DNA of 64,000 nt, taken from NCBI GenBank assembly GCA_018136815.1, contig CM030933.1, forward strand, positions 1 through 64,000. Direction: 5' to 3'. Positions 25,301 to 35,900 of the stretch are shown here, one piece after another. Below the pieces are notes generated by a model that was not told the origin of the DNA, ran no database searches, and worked only from the letters and a program-made list of their open reading frames with translations. Both the position numbers and the translations under genes were made by a program. The stretch comes from Isochrysis galbana. Taxonomy: Eukaryota > Haptophyta > Isochrysidales > Isochrysidaceae. Position 1 is the stretch's first letter. Every line of letters starts with the position of its first letter.

Positions 25301-27153
25301 CCTTGGCCGGACGCTAGCCTATCAATAGCCTCTACAATGAGGGGTAGAGGGCTATCCTCGACGCGTAGCTTGGCGTTCGTGTCGCGGTAGTCCACGCAGA
25401 ATCGAACGGAGCCATCTTTCTTGCTGACCAGGACTACTCGGGAAGCCCAAGCCGAATTTGACTTGCGAATAATGCCGGCGGCTTCCATCTTGGCTACCTC
25501 CTCTTCTATGATGAGCTCGCCTGCGCGGCCCACTCTAGACGGAGCATGCCGGTGAGGAACAGCGCCGGGGTTGAGTGGCAACTCCACCTCGAGAACGTGC
25601 GTATGGTTTGGAGCCCCCGGGTGCAACGCGAAAGCTTTGATGCGCCGGGCCAAGAGTTGGCGTACTTCTTCTCGTTGATCGTCGGAAAGAAGCCGGTCCG
25701 GATCGATGGTGGCTGAGTCGAGTAGAGCTCGTTGCTCCTCGCTCAGCGCGGTGACAGGGTCACCATCCCCCTCGCTTCCAGTCGGAGTCCAGCCCCGGTG
25801 CAACTTGAAACGCACCTGGAGCGAAGCTATCGGATGCAGAGACGGCAGGGTCAGCGCATTGACCCCGGTGTGGACGATCGTCACCGCGATGCGATGATCG
25901 TCCGTGGGCGTGACCACCGTGGGCATTACGAGAGGGGACGAATCGAGAGCCTCGCGGTTTGGTAGGCGGTCGACCAGCATCGCGCAGTCCGAATGATCTC
26001 GGAGAGCTAGCGGAACCCTAACCCAGATGGTTGCGCGGTGGAAGGCAGGAATCGTCACCGCTTGCTCCGTGTAGAGAAGATATTCGGACGAGGTAGACGC
26101 CGGAGCTTTGGCCGCAAACTCGTCGGCAGACTCAAAGAGAGGTGTATAGAGTGGCTGCCTAGCATCAGCAGCAGCCTCACCCACCGATCCGGCCGGGATC
26201 TCTCGTGTTGCCGTCGACCTCTCCAGAAAGTCGACAGTCAGCGGCTGACCGGGTGACATCGAGATAGCTCCGACGAAGCCGGAGTCCGCGACTGGGGGCG
26301 GCGCCGTGGAAACTCTGACTACGCATTCGGAAAGGACTCTTGAAGAGTCTTCTGCATCGCCAGAGGCCGGACGGAGGCGGAGGCTTCCCTCTGAGCTCGC
26401 GGCGTCGAGAGAAATGGTAGCGGAGTGAGCGGCCAAAAAATCGTTCCCGAGCAGAAGCATCGGGTTCCCTTCGATGACCGCGAACGAATGACGGAAGAGG
26501 CGACCGGACAAGGAGAAGACGAGGCTAGCCCGGCCCCTAGTGATGAGAGGAAGGCCGTCCGGCCCATGTAGGTTGGGGACGGTAGCGTCCGATACGCGTT
26601 CGACGCAAGCGTCTTCAGGTAGTCGATCGAGAAGAGCAGTGGTGATTACTGACGGGCCCGCTCCAGTGTCAGCCAGGGTGCTGTTCACCGTGAGAGCAAC
26701 GTCCGGGAGAACGAACCCTTGAGCTGCGCGGTCGCCATCGGCACGGCAGACCACGAGATCGCGGACATAGAGGCAGTGACGAGGGTAGAGCGGCGGCGGC
26801 GTGTCCGCGATAGATTCTACTGGAAGCGAGGTTCCGGCTCCGGGTGACGGGGTGGTTGGATTGGAGGCTGGCCTGGACGGAGAAGATTCATCGACGTGGG
26901 GCACTCGCTCGATAGCGGCGGCTACCGTCTGCGGCACGAATGGTATTGAAGAGTATGGGGATGCCTTTGCCGAACTAGAGGGGTTAGGCACGCCATCATA
27001 GCCTAGCCCTCGACGGTCCGTCGGATGCCGAGGTTGATCCATTTGGCGTGACCATTCCTTCTCCAGGGACTTCTGCAAGTCTGTCTTCGGAAGCTTCGAC
27101 AACTCGGAAAAACCAGCCGCACTGAGACCCCTAGCGGCAGCCCCATCGAACAC
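22309..27153 (-). CDS. Pol of A2: protease, RT, RNase H, integrase, chromodomain
   Basis: An uninterrupted 1614-codon frame, open at its 5' end only through a frameshift relative to B, so the Met at 27153 is not the native start. Aspartic protease: LADTGAGPS at about 160-168 with LLLGNDFL near 233-240. A beta-rich linker of about 270 residues follows. RT: CTLDLASGFWGIPI (626-639) and YLDD (691-694; 25072-25083). RNase H: VKTDGASKLGIAGI through ADGLSRL. Integrase: an HHCC finger, then Asp in YCDVL and a D-35-E pair in RTDAGSN...FVERAQ. C-terminal chromodomain: YIVEKLLDRR...YLVKWRGY...ATWEPR. Together these process the polyprotein, copy the RNA and insert the DNA; the chromodomain probably guides insertion to marked chromatin, as in other chromoviruses. 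All catalytic motifs look intact. Confidence 0.93.
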   Translation of the reverse strand: MFDGAAARGLSAAGFSELSKLPKTDLQKSLEKEWSRQMDQPRHPTDRRGLGYDGVPNPSSSAKASPYSSIPFVPQTVAAAIERVPHVDESSPSRPASNPTTPSPGAGTSLPVESIADTPPPLYPRHCLYVRDLVVCRADGDRAAQGFVLPDVALTVNSTLADTGAGPSVITTALLDRLPEDACVERVSDATVPNLHGPDGLPLITRGRASLVFSLSGRLFRHSFAVIEGNPMLLLGNDFLAAHSATISLDAASSEGSLRLRPASGDAEDSSRVLSECVVRVSTAPPPVADSGFVGAISMSPGQPLTVDFLERSTATREIPAGSVGEAAADARQPLYTPLFESADEFAAKAPASTSSEYLLYTEQAVTIPAFHRATIWVRVPLALRDHSDCAMLVDRLPNREALDSSPLVMPTVVTPTDDHRIAVTIVHTGVNALTLPSLHPIASLQVRFKLHRGWTPTGSEGDGDPVTALSEEQRALLDSATIDPDRLLSDDQREEVRQLLARRIKAFALHPGAPNHTHVLEVELPLNPGAVPHRHAPSRVGRAGELIIEEEVAKMEAAGIIRKSNSAWASRVVLVSKKDGSVRFCVDYRDTNAKLRVEDSPLPLIVEAIDRLASGQGPLSSLFLCTLDLASGFWGIPIKESHKHITAFTTHRGKYEFNFLPFGIQSGPSYMCRLMDIVLGALAWEICMPYLDDVGIWSTGVGPSEEARAQASFEQMLHRLDLVLERLEWAGLTCKMSKCVFFATSTEYLGHVVSREGLKMDPKKVAAVAVIDPSSINSLEAVRSFLGLCSYYRRFIRQFAAKAAPLTALTRKGCDVAKESQSEECRRAIQELKTAITSEPVLTPPRDDRPFIVKTDGASKLGIAGILSQLGDDNRERVVGYYARSLTSAERHWTVTEIELLAALESIRNWRPYLWGRRFKLVVDHSALRWLHTMKDQVAGGPASRLTRWALKLAEYRFDVEHKPGAVHQDADGLSRLASLEPEHEDEPLAGPAPLAVREPSSESLAEHERSHPVAAITRSVATARGLQALDRSRRRASDSGPAIQSSYLAPGTPTSEEMRAALAEDPFVEPLLGSEETANHEPSGQGSPPPAAASGPIAEDDSCSSSVAPVPAQPSKMFRRFVVHDGLVYYRTVPDSTDPDSLVLYVPPSLRSRYLFAYHDRSGHLGVSRMSGLLRTRVYWPGMSSDVASYVRECHECTLAKPLPRALASPSGLSVGTYPFDVVYCDVLSLAPTHNFVPGVSGYDKLVVFIDSLTRWIEAEPSNGDPSSEMALDMFIRLIVTRYGVPRQLRTDAGSNLCSVLVSRILELTGTDLSSTEPYRHEGVGFVERAQQTLIRLMRASNEGGSHWVDHLPFLLLSLRASSGRVTSRSPASLIFGRELRLPAQLSDPKSVSPTALEAASADVRSYASRLNASLRLSWSSALEATLAAQAESVRDATIKSQRPARFEPGDRVCMRLPGHANKLQFIYSGPYRVVEALSDTRYRLRDLENRLVKEEVHISNLRPYHTFVDEEPLADDEYIVEKLLDRRSHGDSIEYLVKWRGYSIRGATWEPRSELLRRCSDLLDDYDRSVEETCPEDVESPEATSSSARNTPLPLVLDAPSSRTRSRLHSR

Positions 27154-29686
27154 AGTGCCCGTGGAGTACCCTCTCCTTCGGCGGCGTCGGAGGGCTTGGT
27201 CTCGAGGGTCTGCATGCTCCGGTGTTCTGGCATCTCGGGCGTGTCATCTTCTCCCGAGTCGGGCCCGACATCCCAGGTTTCGAGTGGCCTTTCGGCTACG
27301 AACGAATTGGTCAGTTCGGCCACTCCCTCGTCGCCAGCCGTGAAGGAGGCGCTCGGAGATAGTGCATTGATGCCTTGGGAGCCCAGTCGAGACAAGATGG
27401 AAGGTCCGACGGCCTCCGCAGCTGCCGCTTGCCTCAGCGATTTCTTGGGCGATGGAAGGCGCTGACCATCCTGCCACCGATGGACCCCCGAAATTACATC
27501 ACGATCGAAGACCTGCCACTTGCTGCGGCGCTTCTTCACCGTGTTTGGAGGGCCTGGCGTTGTAGAGCGGTCCCTTATGGCCACTCCCACGGCGTGAAGC
27601 AGTCCACTTCCGCCACGGTCCCGTCTTGCGATGCGTTGGTTTCCGAGTCCTTCCGATGGAGCAGGCGAGACGCATCGGCAACGGGCCCGCGTCTGAGATC
27701 ACGACTACCGAATCGGACACTAGCGTACCGCTGGGAGGCGTGAGGTGAGAGCTAGAAGCTGCCTCGCCTCCCCCCTCCATGAAGCGAGCCAGAGCCGTCC
27801 TCGGCTCAGCCAGTTCGAAGCCGGTCGAGCAAAGCGAAGGGCGTTCTCTCAAGCTGGCAGCGGCTTGGGAAATTTGCCCAGTCCACCGTGAAGTCGAGGC
27901 GAACGCGACGCCTTGGCTTCGCGCGCATAACGGCGCAAGACCGGCATCCACTGGGCCGCCATTGCACCGGCAATGCCCACATAGGTGCGGCTGCGAAGGC
28001 GCCACGGTGGGCGACGGCGATAGATCCGCCATCGCGGATAGACGTCCCTCGACAATCTTCGAAGGCTGCAGGGGCGGAGTGAAGCCGTCAGTACAGGCCA
28101 GTTGCTTTTTGATGGCCCGTGCCGTGCTGCCACGGCTGCACAAACTGCCGCGGTCGCAACCCCCCGACTAAGGCGGAGGCTTCCGCGTGCATTCGAGGAT
28201 TTTCGACGGCAACGAAAGGCGCGTTGGCGCTTGCCATGGCGAGGAAGACTCTAGCGGCGGATTCGAGAGCCTGGCGTCGTCCCGGCTCCGATCGAGCCAC
28301 TGGCAACTCACCGCCGACAAATACGTGCACGGCGGATGCCGGACCACGAGGTCCCACCGAGGTTTTGAATGTGAAGAGCATCTCCGCAGAAGTGGGGAAT
28401 GTAGTCGATCTCCGACGGTCGTAGATCGCACGTCGCGACGTGCGCTCCGGCGAGTAGGAACATCGAAAGACACGACCCCGCTAGCTTCACCGACGACTAG
28501 AACGCGGGGTGGAGGAATCCCCTCGCCGCGTCGAACGTCACGGCGTCGTGGATCGCCGCTAACTCAGCGCAAAGCTCGTCAAAATGCGTCGCAGTACGGC
28601 CAGAGGTGATGAATGAGTGCTCGCGTGCGGCCGCCGCCAAGGCTAGAGCAGCTTCGGCGAGATGGCGGGGGCAAGATGACGGAGGAACCGCTAGCCCGGG
28701 CACGGGAGCGGCTAACATTTGGAGCTCGCGCGTAGGGGCGCGGGCAGCTTTCAGTAGACTTGGCGCCGAGGAACAACCAACCACCGCATCCGGTGGATGC
28801 CTCGGCAGTAGAATTCAGGGGGAGGGTCGTCGCCCTGAAGTTCGGTGGCTAGACCTGAAGGGGTTGGCTCCGGCGGGCGATCCCTGGAACAGGGATCCTC
28901 CGGGAGCCGAGAGAAAGAGGAGACGCCGGCGTCCCGTTGGGCGCGACGAGAGATCGTATCGACGGCCCCTGCGTCTCCCGAGTCTGGGTGGCCACGGCGT
29001 GAGCGCGGAAAGCCGCAGCTCCCTTGAACCTTCATCTTCATTGACTCCGGAAGCGACCCTTCCGGTCGGGAACCAGGTCAGAAACGAGAACAGGTGCAAC
29101 TTCGAGACGAGAGAATGAACACGATGACGGAGAAATATAACGAACGGGGAGAGAGGTGAGGAGGAGGCACAAGTCTCCGCCTCCACTGCACGAGAACCTA
29201 CGGTAGACAACGACAATTCGTCCGCAGAGCGGCTCCGGCTATGGCCCTTGGAGAGAGGTCTCCAGTGGGTCCCGCCGGGAAAGAGCAGAACAGGTTAACA
29301 GCAGCAACAACGTTTTCGGACGCGGCAGCGGCCACGTCGACCTATCCATAGAACCTAGAGCAGAAGATGATACCGATCAAACAGCCCTCGAGGGCTTTAC
29401 AACTGACTGTTTACGAACGAAGAAGAGACCGAAGACGCGTCGGATCCACTAGCCCACCCCCTTGGCAGGGCCGTCGGGGGATGAATCCAGGGATGAAGAT
29501 GCGTCGAAAGACCTAGGAATTAGAAGAAACCGAAGACAGCATAGTATCCGTAGAAATAGATTCCAAGAGGGGCAGCGAGCGAGATCGGCCCCTAACATCC
29601 TAATAGCGTGCGGAGTAATAGAAGAACTTGTAGACGTACACGAATTTCGGAGAGTCGGGTCGCGACTATCTCCGGGGCAAACCTGT
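27154..29686 (-). pseudogene. Methyltransferase and leader part of A2 pol, frameshifted, partial
   Basis: Pieces in three frames match residues about 480-1000 of the B polyprotein. SSMFLLAGAHVATCDLRPSE (about 28410-28470), HPPCTYLSAVSCQWL (about 28280-28330) and TGHQKATGLY (about 28088-28117) are methyltransferase motifs. The segment LRKRRQQW-like to WEK-like (about 27000-27560) links to the protease. Single-base indels break what is one frame in B. The 5' end is cut by the gap at 29687. Confidence 0.8.
28160..28172 (-). promoter_or_regulatory. Internal PPT copy in A2 (candidate central PPT)
   Basis: Sense CTTAGTCGGGGGG equals the 3' PPT of the same element. It encodes the LVGG of LVGGLRP in the methyltransferase domain. 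Confidence 0.5.
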
Positions 29687-29786
29687 NNNNNNNNNNNNNN
29701 NNNNNNNNNNNNNNNNNNNNNNNNNNNNNNNNNNNNNNNNNNNNNNNNNNNNNNNNNNNNNNNNNNNNNNNNNNNNNNNNNNNNNN
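29687..29786. other. Assembly gap (100 N)
   Basis: The gap joins the truncated 5' part of A2 to a (CT)n tract, so the gag and 5' LTR of A2 and unknown host DNA are missing. Confidence 0.95.
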
Positions 29787-29852
<66 letters not shown>

Positions 29853-30401
29853 CCTCCCTCCCTCTCTCCTCTCTCTCTCTCTCTCCTCCCTCTCTCCCTC
29901 TCTCCCCGCCCCCCCCCCCGCCCCGAAAAGGGGGGGGGAGGAGCCGACGAGGACGGCGGGAGCGAGGAGGACGAGGGGAGGGGGGCTGAGCGCGGACGCC
30001 GGCGGTCTGCTCGGGGCACGGTCGAAGAAGAATAAAGTGAGCAGGAAGATATGTTAGAAAAGGAGAGGTGGGGGGGGGAGGGGCGGAGGAGGGCCCGGAG
30101 TGGGGATCTAGAGAATAGAGAAAAGGGAAGAGAGATGGAGGGAGAGAGGGGGAGGAAGAGGGCGAAAGAAGAGGAAATTAGGGAAGAAGAGACAGGGGAA
30201 AGAGAGAGGGAGGAAGGCCACTCGCTGATCTTCCCGCGGGACAGAGGGAAGAGAGGGAGAGAGGGGCAGAAGAGGAGAAAACAGGGGGTGGAGAGGAAAG
30301 GGAGGAGGAAAGAGAAAGAGAGAGGGAGAGAGAGAGGGAGAGAGAGAGGGAGGGAGAGGGAGAGAGAGGGAGAGAGAGGGAGAGAGAGAGAGGAAGGAAG
30401 C
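29787..30401. repeat. CT tract then GA-rich tract, upstream of exonuclease gene
   Basis: (CT)n covers about 29787-29905, followed by a C/G-rich spacer and then GA-rich DNA from about 30051 to 30400. The frame reading through the GA part is repeat translation (Arg/Glu-rich) and probably not coding. Confidence 0.85.
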
Positions 30402-32922
30402 ATGAGTGAGAGAGAGGGGGAAGGAGAGAGGCCGAGGCGAGGCGAGTCGGCCTCATTGCACATCTCTCTCGACGTGGACTCGGCTTCCTCTTTGCTCTCG
30501 GGGCTCCGTGCCCTTCGCCTGTCGAGAAAGTACATAGGGCTCCGGGCCTATCTCCCCACACTTCTCGAGGGCAGAGAGACAGCTGGGGCAGCTCTCCACG
30601 AGGAAGACTCAGCCTCGCACGCAGTGGGGGTCGAGAAGGAGCACCATTGTCGCCAGGACCACCACTCTGATCCTCACCCTGCGGCCGGAGTGCCAGACCC
30701 ACATGGACTGCTGCTCGCGGCCGTCGCTGCATCGGACGAGCGCGAGCTCGCGATTGCAGCGCTCCTGCTCGATGTGGCGGCCTCTCTCTCCGTGCCCAAG
30801 CAGGAGGCACATCATTCGGCGGCAGCCTCGCTCGCGCTCACGCGCCCGAGCCTCTTCCGCAAGCTGGGCCGCTGCTACGAGGTGGGCGGCGCGCCCGGTG
30901 CGCTCATCGCCACACGTGCCCTGCTCACTCGGGGCGAGGTGGTCGAGGCAGCGCTGCTCGTGCGTGCGTACGAGTTGGACGAGCACGTGGAGGTGAAGGC
31001 CCTGATCTCGATGCTCGTCCAGAAGCCGAGCAACATACGCGCGGCGATGGACTTTGTAGCGGGTCGTACACGGCTGCAGCTCGAGCTCGTGCGGGTGCTC
31101 ATCGCGCGACGTGATCACGCCGCCGCCGCTCGGTACATCCGGCGCGCCGGCCTCAGATGCGTGCTACCGCTTTCACTGGCGCAGGAGGTTGCGTTCGGCA
31201 TATGGCATGCACGCAACGCATGGCTTGTCAGTACGCACAATGTCGACCTGATCGATGGCTTCTTTGCGCACGCGGCGCACGAGATACGCAGCGCCGAGCT
31301 GAAGTTGCGCACCAACCAGGCCAAGCCGCCGGACTTACCGCCGGACTCACCGGCGGCGGAGGATGACGAGGACGCGCTCTGGGAAGTGGCGCTCACAACG
31401 GCACAATGGCTCAAGCTATTGCGCTTCATTGCGACGCAGCTGGTGCGGCGCGGTGCGGCGTGGCTCGCCGTGCAGAGCGCGGTGCGGCATGGTGTCGAGG
31501 CCACAGTGGCCCAACATCTTTGCGTGCCCATCGCCGCCGAGGATCGCGCGCGCGCGCTCGCCGTGACGCCCGAGGACCTCGTGCTGGGCCGGCCGTGGTC
31601 ACTCTCCACAGCGGCCTACGGTGCGAGCTCAGCGGCGGGCGGGCGTTTTGCGACAGCGCGGCCGCCTCACAAGCAGCCAAGGCGCAAACAACACGCTCAG
31701 ATAGCGCTCGCGGCCGCGCGCTCTGGAGTGGGGCCGCCGCCGGCCGAGCTCCAAGTGGCACCGTCGCGCATCCACACTGTCGACGGCGTCGGCGGGTTGC
31801 GCAGCATGCTCGAGCACATGTTGCATGGCGAGGGAGCGGTGGCGGCGGGCGGCGCGCTGTCCGGCAGCGGTGCAACGCGGGCTCTGGTTGGGCTCGATGC
31901 GGAGTGGGTAGACGGCCAGTGTGGAGGCGGTGGCCGGCGTGTGATGCAGTGGCTGCAGCTCGGCTGCCGCGGCCATGCGTGGCTGCTCGATGTGCCCGCG
32001 CTCACCGCTACGTCCGAGTCACAGCGCGAGCTCGCCAACGCTTTGCGTCTGATCTTCTCGGATCCGAGACTCCTCAAGGTGCCCCCTCCCCCTCCTCCTT
32101 CCCTCCGCAGCCTGCCTCTCACCGCGCGCGCCTTGGTCACACGTCGATCCGTGGCTGACCACCGTCCTCATTTCCATTTCATCGTAGCTGGGCTTTGGAC
32201 TCGCGGCTGACTTGCGCGAACTGCGCGCGGCCCACCCTTGCTTCGACGGTTGCGTGCTCTCGGTCGTCACGCCGCACATCGACATAGCCAACGAGTGGAC
32301 GCGCCACTCCCGCTGCGAGAGGGTGGCATGCGAGCGTCGTGCAGCGCTCCATGCAGGCTGCTGTGGCACGGCCGCCGACAGTGGCGATGCGCATGCTTGC
32401 TTGCAAGGTGGCGAGGCGCTCGATGGCATCAAGCGAGGGGTTGAGGGCGAGACGGAGGCCGGGGACCTGCCAGGTGGACAAGTTAAACAGCCAACCAGTC
32501 TATCGGCCATATGCGCTGCGCTCTTTGGCTCTCCGCTCGACAAGGCGATGCGCATGACCAACTGGTCGCGGCGACCGCTCGCGCCGCAGCAAGCTGCCTA
32601 CGCAGCGCTTGACGCACTGGTGCTGTGCCGCGTATTCGCCGAGCTGGAGCGGCGAAGGCTTCGACGAGGCACACCAACGTCGCCGCTGGCGTCCTGTGAG
32701 CACGAGGTGCACTGCGCGTGCACCATCTCCGTTGTGGCGCCGGTTGACCAAGGCCTGCCCAGTGCCGGCGGAGGGGCGAGAGGGGCGACCAGTGATGGGA
32801 TGGCGACGACGGCTCACGCAGGCAGCAGTGGCGGTGCGCCTGCCTCATCCACTCCCTCATCAGTCCGGCTATTTCTGCACATCGGACGTACGTTTGTACA
32901 GATGTTGGTGGAGGAGACGTAG
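30402..32922 (+). CDS. 3'-5' exonuclease (EXD3/mut-7-like, DEDDy family)
   Basis: Exon 1 runs to 32078. A GT-AG intron at 32079-32187 (109 bases) joins DPRLLK to LGFGLAADLREL in frame. Residues about 90-400 are helical, like the solenoid of mut-7-type proteins. The C-terminal exonuclease has motif I GLDAEW, motif II Asp in AADLREL, and motif III YAALDAL with the Tyr four residues before Asp, that is, DEDDy. KAMRMTNWSRRPL is the family's TNW/SNW-RPL segment. It is likely to trim RNA, or DNA, from 3' ends. A 204-base insertion at 32295-32498 with GT-AG ends and in-frame length sits where relatives have none and is probably a second intron; splicing gives ANDLSAIC. A possible last exon is at 32923-33039, joined from a GTGCAC donor after CEHE. 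The start is uncertain: the GA-rich DNA before 30402 reads through. Confidence 0.8.
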
Positions 32923-33039
32923 GTGCGCCATGGATGTATAGTTGAGATGGACTTTGACGATGGGCAAATCGAGAAGCGTATCATGGTCCTTCATGAGGCA
33001 ATTACCTTTGTACCCGTGAGCTGTGGCTTCTCCACTTGA
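32923..33039 (+). CDS. Possible terminal exon of the exonuclease gene
   Basis: A 39-codon open stretch directly after an ACGTAG acceptor-like site reads VRHGCIVEMDFDDGQIEKR and ends in TGA. It is acidic and protein-like, unlike surrounding DNA. It could join in phase 0 to a GTGCAC donor in the second exon, near 32708. Evidence is reading frame and splice motifs only. Confidence 0.3.
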   Translation: MRHGCIVEMDFDDGQIEKRIMVLHEAITFVPVSCGFST

Positions 33040-33809
33040 TCACACATGACACTTACCATGGGCGCCCCATCCTCCCCCCCCCGCCTGCGGTCACAAGTGG
33101 CCAGAACCCCCCCTTGCCCCACCCCTCCCAACCTGCTCCTCGCCCCAAAAAATCTTCCGACTCGGCGAATGACCACTCGGCGCGAGATCAGCTGTGCATA
33201 GGCACTAACACCACTATGCAGAAAACCCGGGGGTGGGCCAGTTACTAACGAGGATTGTGCCGTCGCGATAACGTGGAAAGCCCTCAACCAGGCTTGCATT
33301 TTTGCGATGGCGATGCGCGGCCGTCGAAGTGTAGCCGGTTACCTGCCTAAGGATAGCGGACACCACGGCCGCCCCACAATGTCACTATCTCCGCTGACCC
33401 AGTCCTGCGAAGAGAAAGAGGGGGAGGGAAAAAATCTTCTTAAAAATCTCCGCTACGTGTGCGGCTTGAGGCAGCGTGCTAGTGACCCTCCCTACTACCC
33501 AACCTTAACCACCGTCAACCCCTTTCCCCTTCCCCAGTTCTCTCTTTAACGGAGATACTGGTTCCGGGGCGACCGCGCGCTCTGCTTCGGTCAGGAGTTG
33601 GAGAGAAGGGGGTGGGAGACTGTGGCCTCGTCTATCTGGTGGCGTGGCTCGTATTACTCCTGTCCTCGCAAAGCCTTCTCATTAGTCCATCAGTGATATT
33701 CTCCGGTTTGTCACGCTGAGGATCTAAATCCTATTACTTTTAGTTATATTTCTCATGCGTCGAGCCCTCTCGCCGCCTGCAAGATGTCGTCAGAGATTTG
33801 AGAAGGCGA

Positions 33810-33958
33810 GAAGCGCTCAATCACCATCACCCACATCAAAGAAAAGCGTTCAATCATCATCAGCCTACACGTGGAACGCGTTCAATCGCCATCACCCCCA
33901 CCGCATGGAAAAGCGTTTAATCACCATCAGCCTACGCATGGAAAAGCGTTCAATCGCG
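33810..33958. repeat. 33-bp minisatellite, about 4.5 copies
   Basis: The unit GAAAAGCGTTCAATCACCATCA followed by GCCTACGCATG starts at 33810, 33841, 33873, 33908 and 33941 (steps of 31-35 bases) with point differences. Confidence 0.85.
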
Positions 33959-34869
33959 GAAGATCGTGGGGATCATGAGGGTAGCTATCCAACCCACTCG
34001 TTTGGCAAGAGGGTATGCTGCATCCCGCTCGAGTTGGTGCGTGACACAGAAAAATGTTGAAACACTAGCGATGTTGGCATAAATTACTCAACAGTACTAA
34101 ATCCGACAGATATCAAGAATATCCTTAGTAGCACGGCGGAGATGGTGGAGGAGGAGAGGGAGGCGGGGGAGAGGGTGGAGGTGTTGCGGCGGCTCCGCCA
34201 CCTTCAGCCGCGCCATGCATGGGCTTCGAGCTACAAGCCACGAGCTTTCGCGCCAACAGCTCCCGCAAGCCCAATTGCACGCCCATCCACATTTGAAAAT
34301 GGCCTATTTCAGTAGTTGTTGAGCGCCCCCCTCCTGTACCCCATGAAGCCAGCATGTAGCATGTTGAAATTGTGCATGGCAATCCCACCGAGAATGGCCG
34401 CCATGGCCACCTAACGCATGGGGGGTCACGAGGGGTTCAAACGACAACACTGAGGCGCCCGCCAGCAGAGCTCGGTTCAGTCGGCGGGCGAACGTGAAGT
34501 TCGACCCGCAGAGCCGTCTCCTGGCCCAAGCTGGTCGCGCCAGTCGCGAGCGAGCCTGCAACACCCCACCACACGCCCACAGGAGCGTGGTGGAGATCGA
34601 CCACCTCCACCTCGAGCGAGGCGGACGCCATCCCTCCGCTCCGCAGACAAGAAGCGGCAGAGGAATTCTTCGCCCTCCCTCACGACTCACGAAAAAAATA
34701 CTCGCTTCCAGGAAGGATGGAAGGGGTTTTCTATTTCTTCCCCTCCCCACCCCTAGCACAGTGTTACAGTGTTACGTGTTACGTGCTTAGATACATGGTA
34801 GCAATGAGCAATGAGCAATCGAGCAATCAATCAACAATCAATACTAGACTAGTACTAGTACTAGAATGA

Positions 34870-35115
34870 GAATGAATGCAATGCCCATGTGTTCATGTTC
34901 ATGTGACCAAGATCCCAACTTGTCCTTGCGCGCGCGCGATTGCGCGCGCGGCATGTGGCCGTTGTCCGTGGCAATACTTGCCTGACCGCGGTGTTCATAT
35001 GGTGTTCACGAGGTGTTCATATGTTGGCTCATGAGGTGTTCACGCTAAGGTTGGCAACAGTTGGCAGATCGGGTGTTCATGTGACTTGTTCACTTAGCAG
35101 ATCTGGTGTTGACGC
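34870..35115. repeat. Cluster of GTGTTCA-type short repeats
   Basis: GTGTTCA or TGTTCA, often as GGTGTTCATATG or AGGTGTTCACG, recurs about eight times with irregular spacing. It is preceded by AGCAATGAGCAATC-type and ACTAGTACTAG-type simple repeats at about 34800-34865. Confidence 0.7.
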
Positions 35116-35198
35116 AAAGCATATGAAGCCACCAGTTGAACGTTCTCGCACAACCCCTGGAGGGCCGGAGGTGGTATTCTTATTTGTTTGCATCGTCG

Positions 35199-35552
35199 CT
35201 AAAGACTGAAGAAGTCACTAAGCACTAAGCACGGGCAACAATAGCAACGGTCCACAAATGGCCCAACATACAGCACGGTCATCGCACAGGAGCACGCGGT
35301 GACGATGAAGTCAATCCAGTGGTGAGTAGCCTTTGCATTCCGCCTGCAAAACACGCGACATCGAGCAGTGGTTCTAACGAGCCAAGACCACTCTATTGTC
35401 CACGTCGACCATTCAGGGACAAGGGCACAAACGCCAAGAAATAGCGCGGCGACAGAGGACAGCCACGGGGCGACTGCAGCATGGATCTGAAGCACCACGC
35501 AAGACTCGGGAGGACAAAGCCTAGTGATGCTTAGAGACATACGTCTGCACAC
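35199..35552 (-). CDS. Hypothetical membrane-protein-like exon(s)
   Basis: A 117-codon frame with two or three hydrophobic, Cys-rich stretches (APWLSSVAALFLGVCALV and FIVTACSCAMTVLYVG) ends in a stop at 35199. A TTTTGCAG acceptor-like site near 35339-35346 suggests that only the last 45 codons may be an exon. No family was recognised. It lies downstream of the reticulon-like gene on the same strand. Confidence 0.2.
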   Translation of the reverse strand: MCRRMSLSITRLCPPESCVVLQIHAAVAPWLSSVAALFLGVCALVPEWSTWTIEWSWLVRTTARCRVFCRRNAKATHHWIDFIVTACSCAMTVLYVGPFVDRCYCCPCLVLSDFFSL

Positions 35553-35900
35553 CCCGCAAGATAGGCCTTGACCCGACAGCTAGGGCTACTTGGCGCGGAA
35601 GACGCGTAGCACATGATCCCAGGCGCACCGCTGCACGCGTGGCAAGCGGGGCCCTCTGAGATCGCACCGAACCTTCTTAGATGCATCGTGTCCCCGCGCC
35701 GCCTCGCACAAAGGATGGTCAAGTATGGAGGCCTGAGGTTACCTAGATGATGAAGAGACTGACGGTGCCTCGGTCACGAGGCATGGTGTGCGAACGAATA
35801 CGCAGTGGCACGGCTGCTATCCAAAATGCCCGCATACGGCCGGCACACGCGGCCGGGACTTGCCATACAAGATATCGGGTCAGTCGCGCGGTGTTAGGTC

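Larger units (their letters stand above)
20611..29686 (-). mobile_element. Ty3/gypsy chromovirus A2, 5' part lost in gap
   Basis: This is a second minus-strand copy of family A. The 3' LTR (20611-21931), PPT, 3' block, an intact PR-to-chromodomain frame and the methyltransferase and leader regions are present. The 100-N gap at 29687 removes the rest of the leader, gag and the 5' LTR. The 5 bases left of the LTR are ATGTA; the matching flank on the other side is not in the assembly. Confidence 0.9.
33040..35198. other. Intergenic, repeats and weak exon-like ORFs
   Basis: No gene is firmly supported. A minus-strand stretch at about 34317-34416 reads MAAILGGIAMHNFNMLHAGF and ends in a stop. It looks protein-like and could be a terminal exon, but no family or convincing upstream exon was found. 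The interval also holds a 33-base minisatellite, a palindromic GCGCGCGC...ATT...GCGCGCGC stretch near 34930, and a GTGTTCA repeat cluster. Confidence 0.4.

Noticed and set aside
30051-30401. N-terminal 117 codons extending the exonuclease frame
   Set aside because: The stretch is GA repeat translation (Arg/Glu-rich); the frame is open only by composition. Start set at 30402.
32179-32481. 100-codon minus-strand frame in the exonuclease gene, considered as a local inversion
   Set aside because: It can be explained as the shadow of exon DNA plus a probable intron; no motif supports an inversion.
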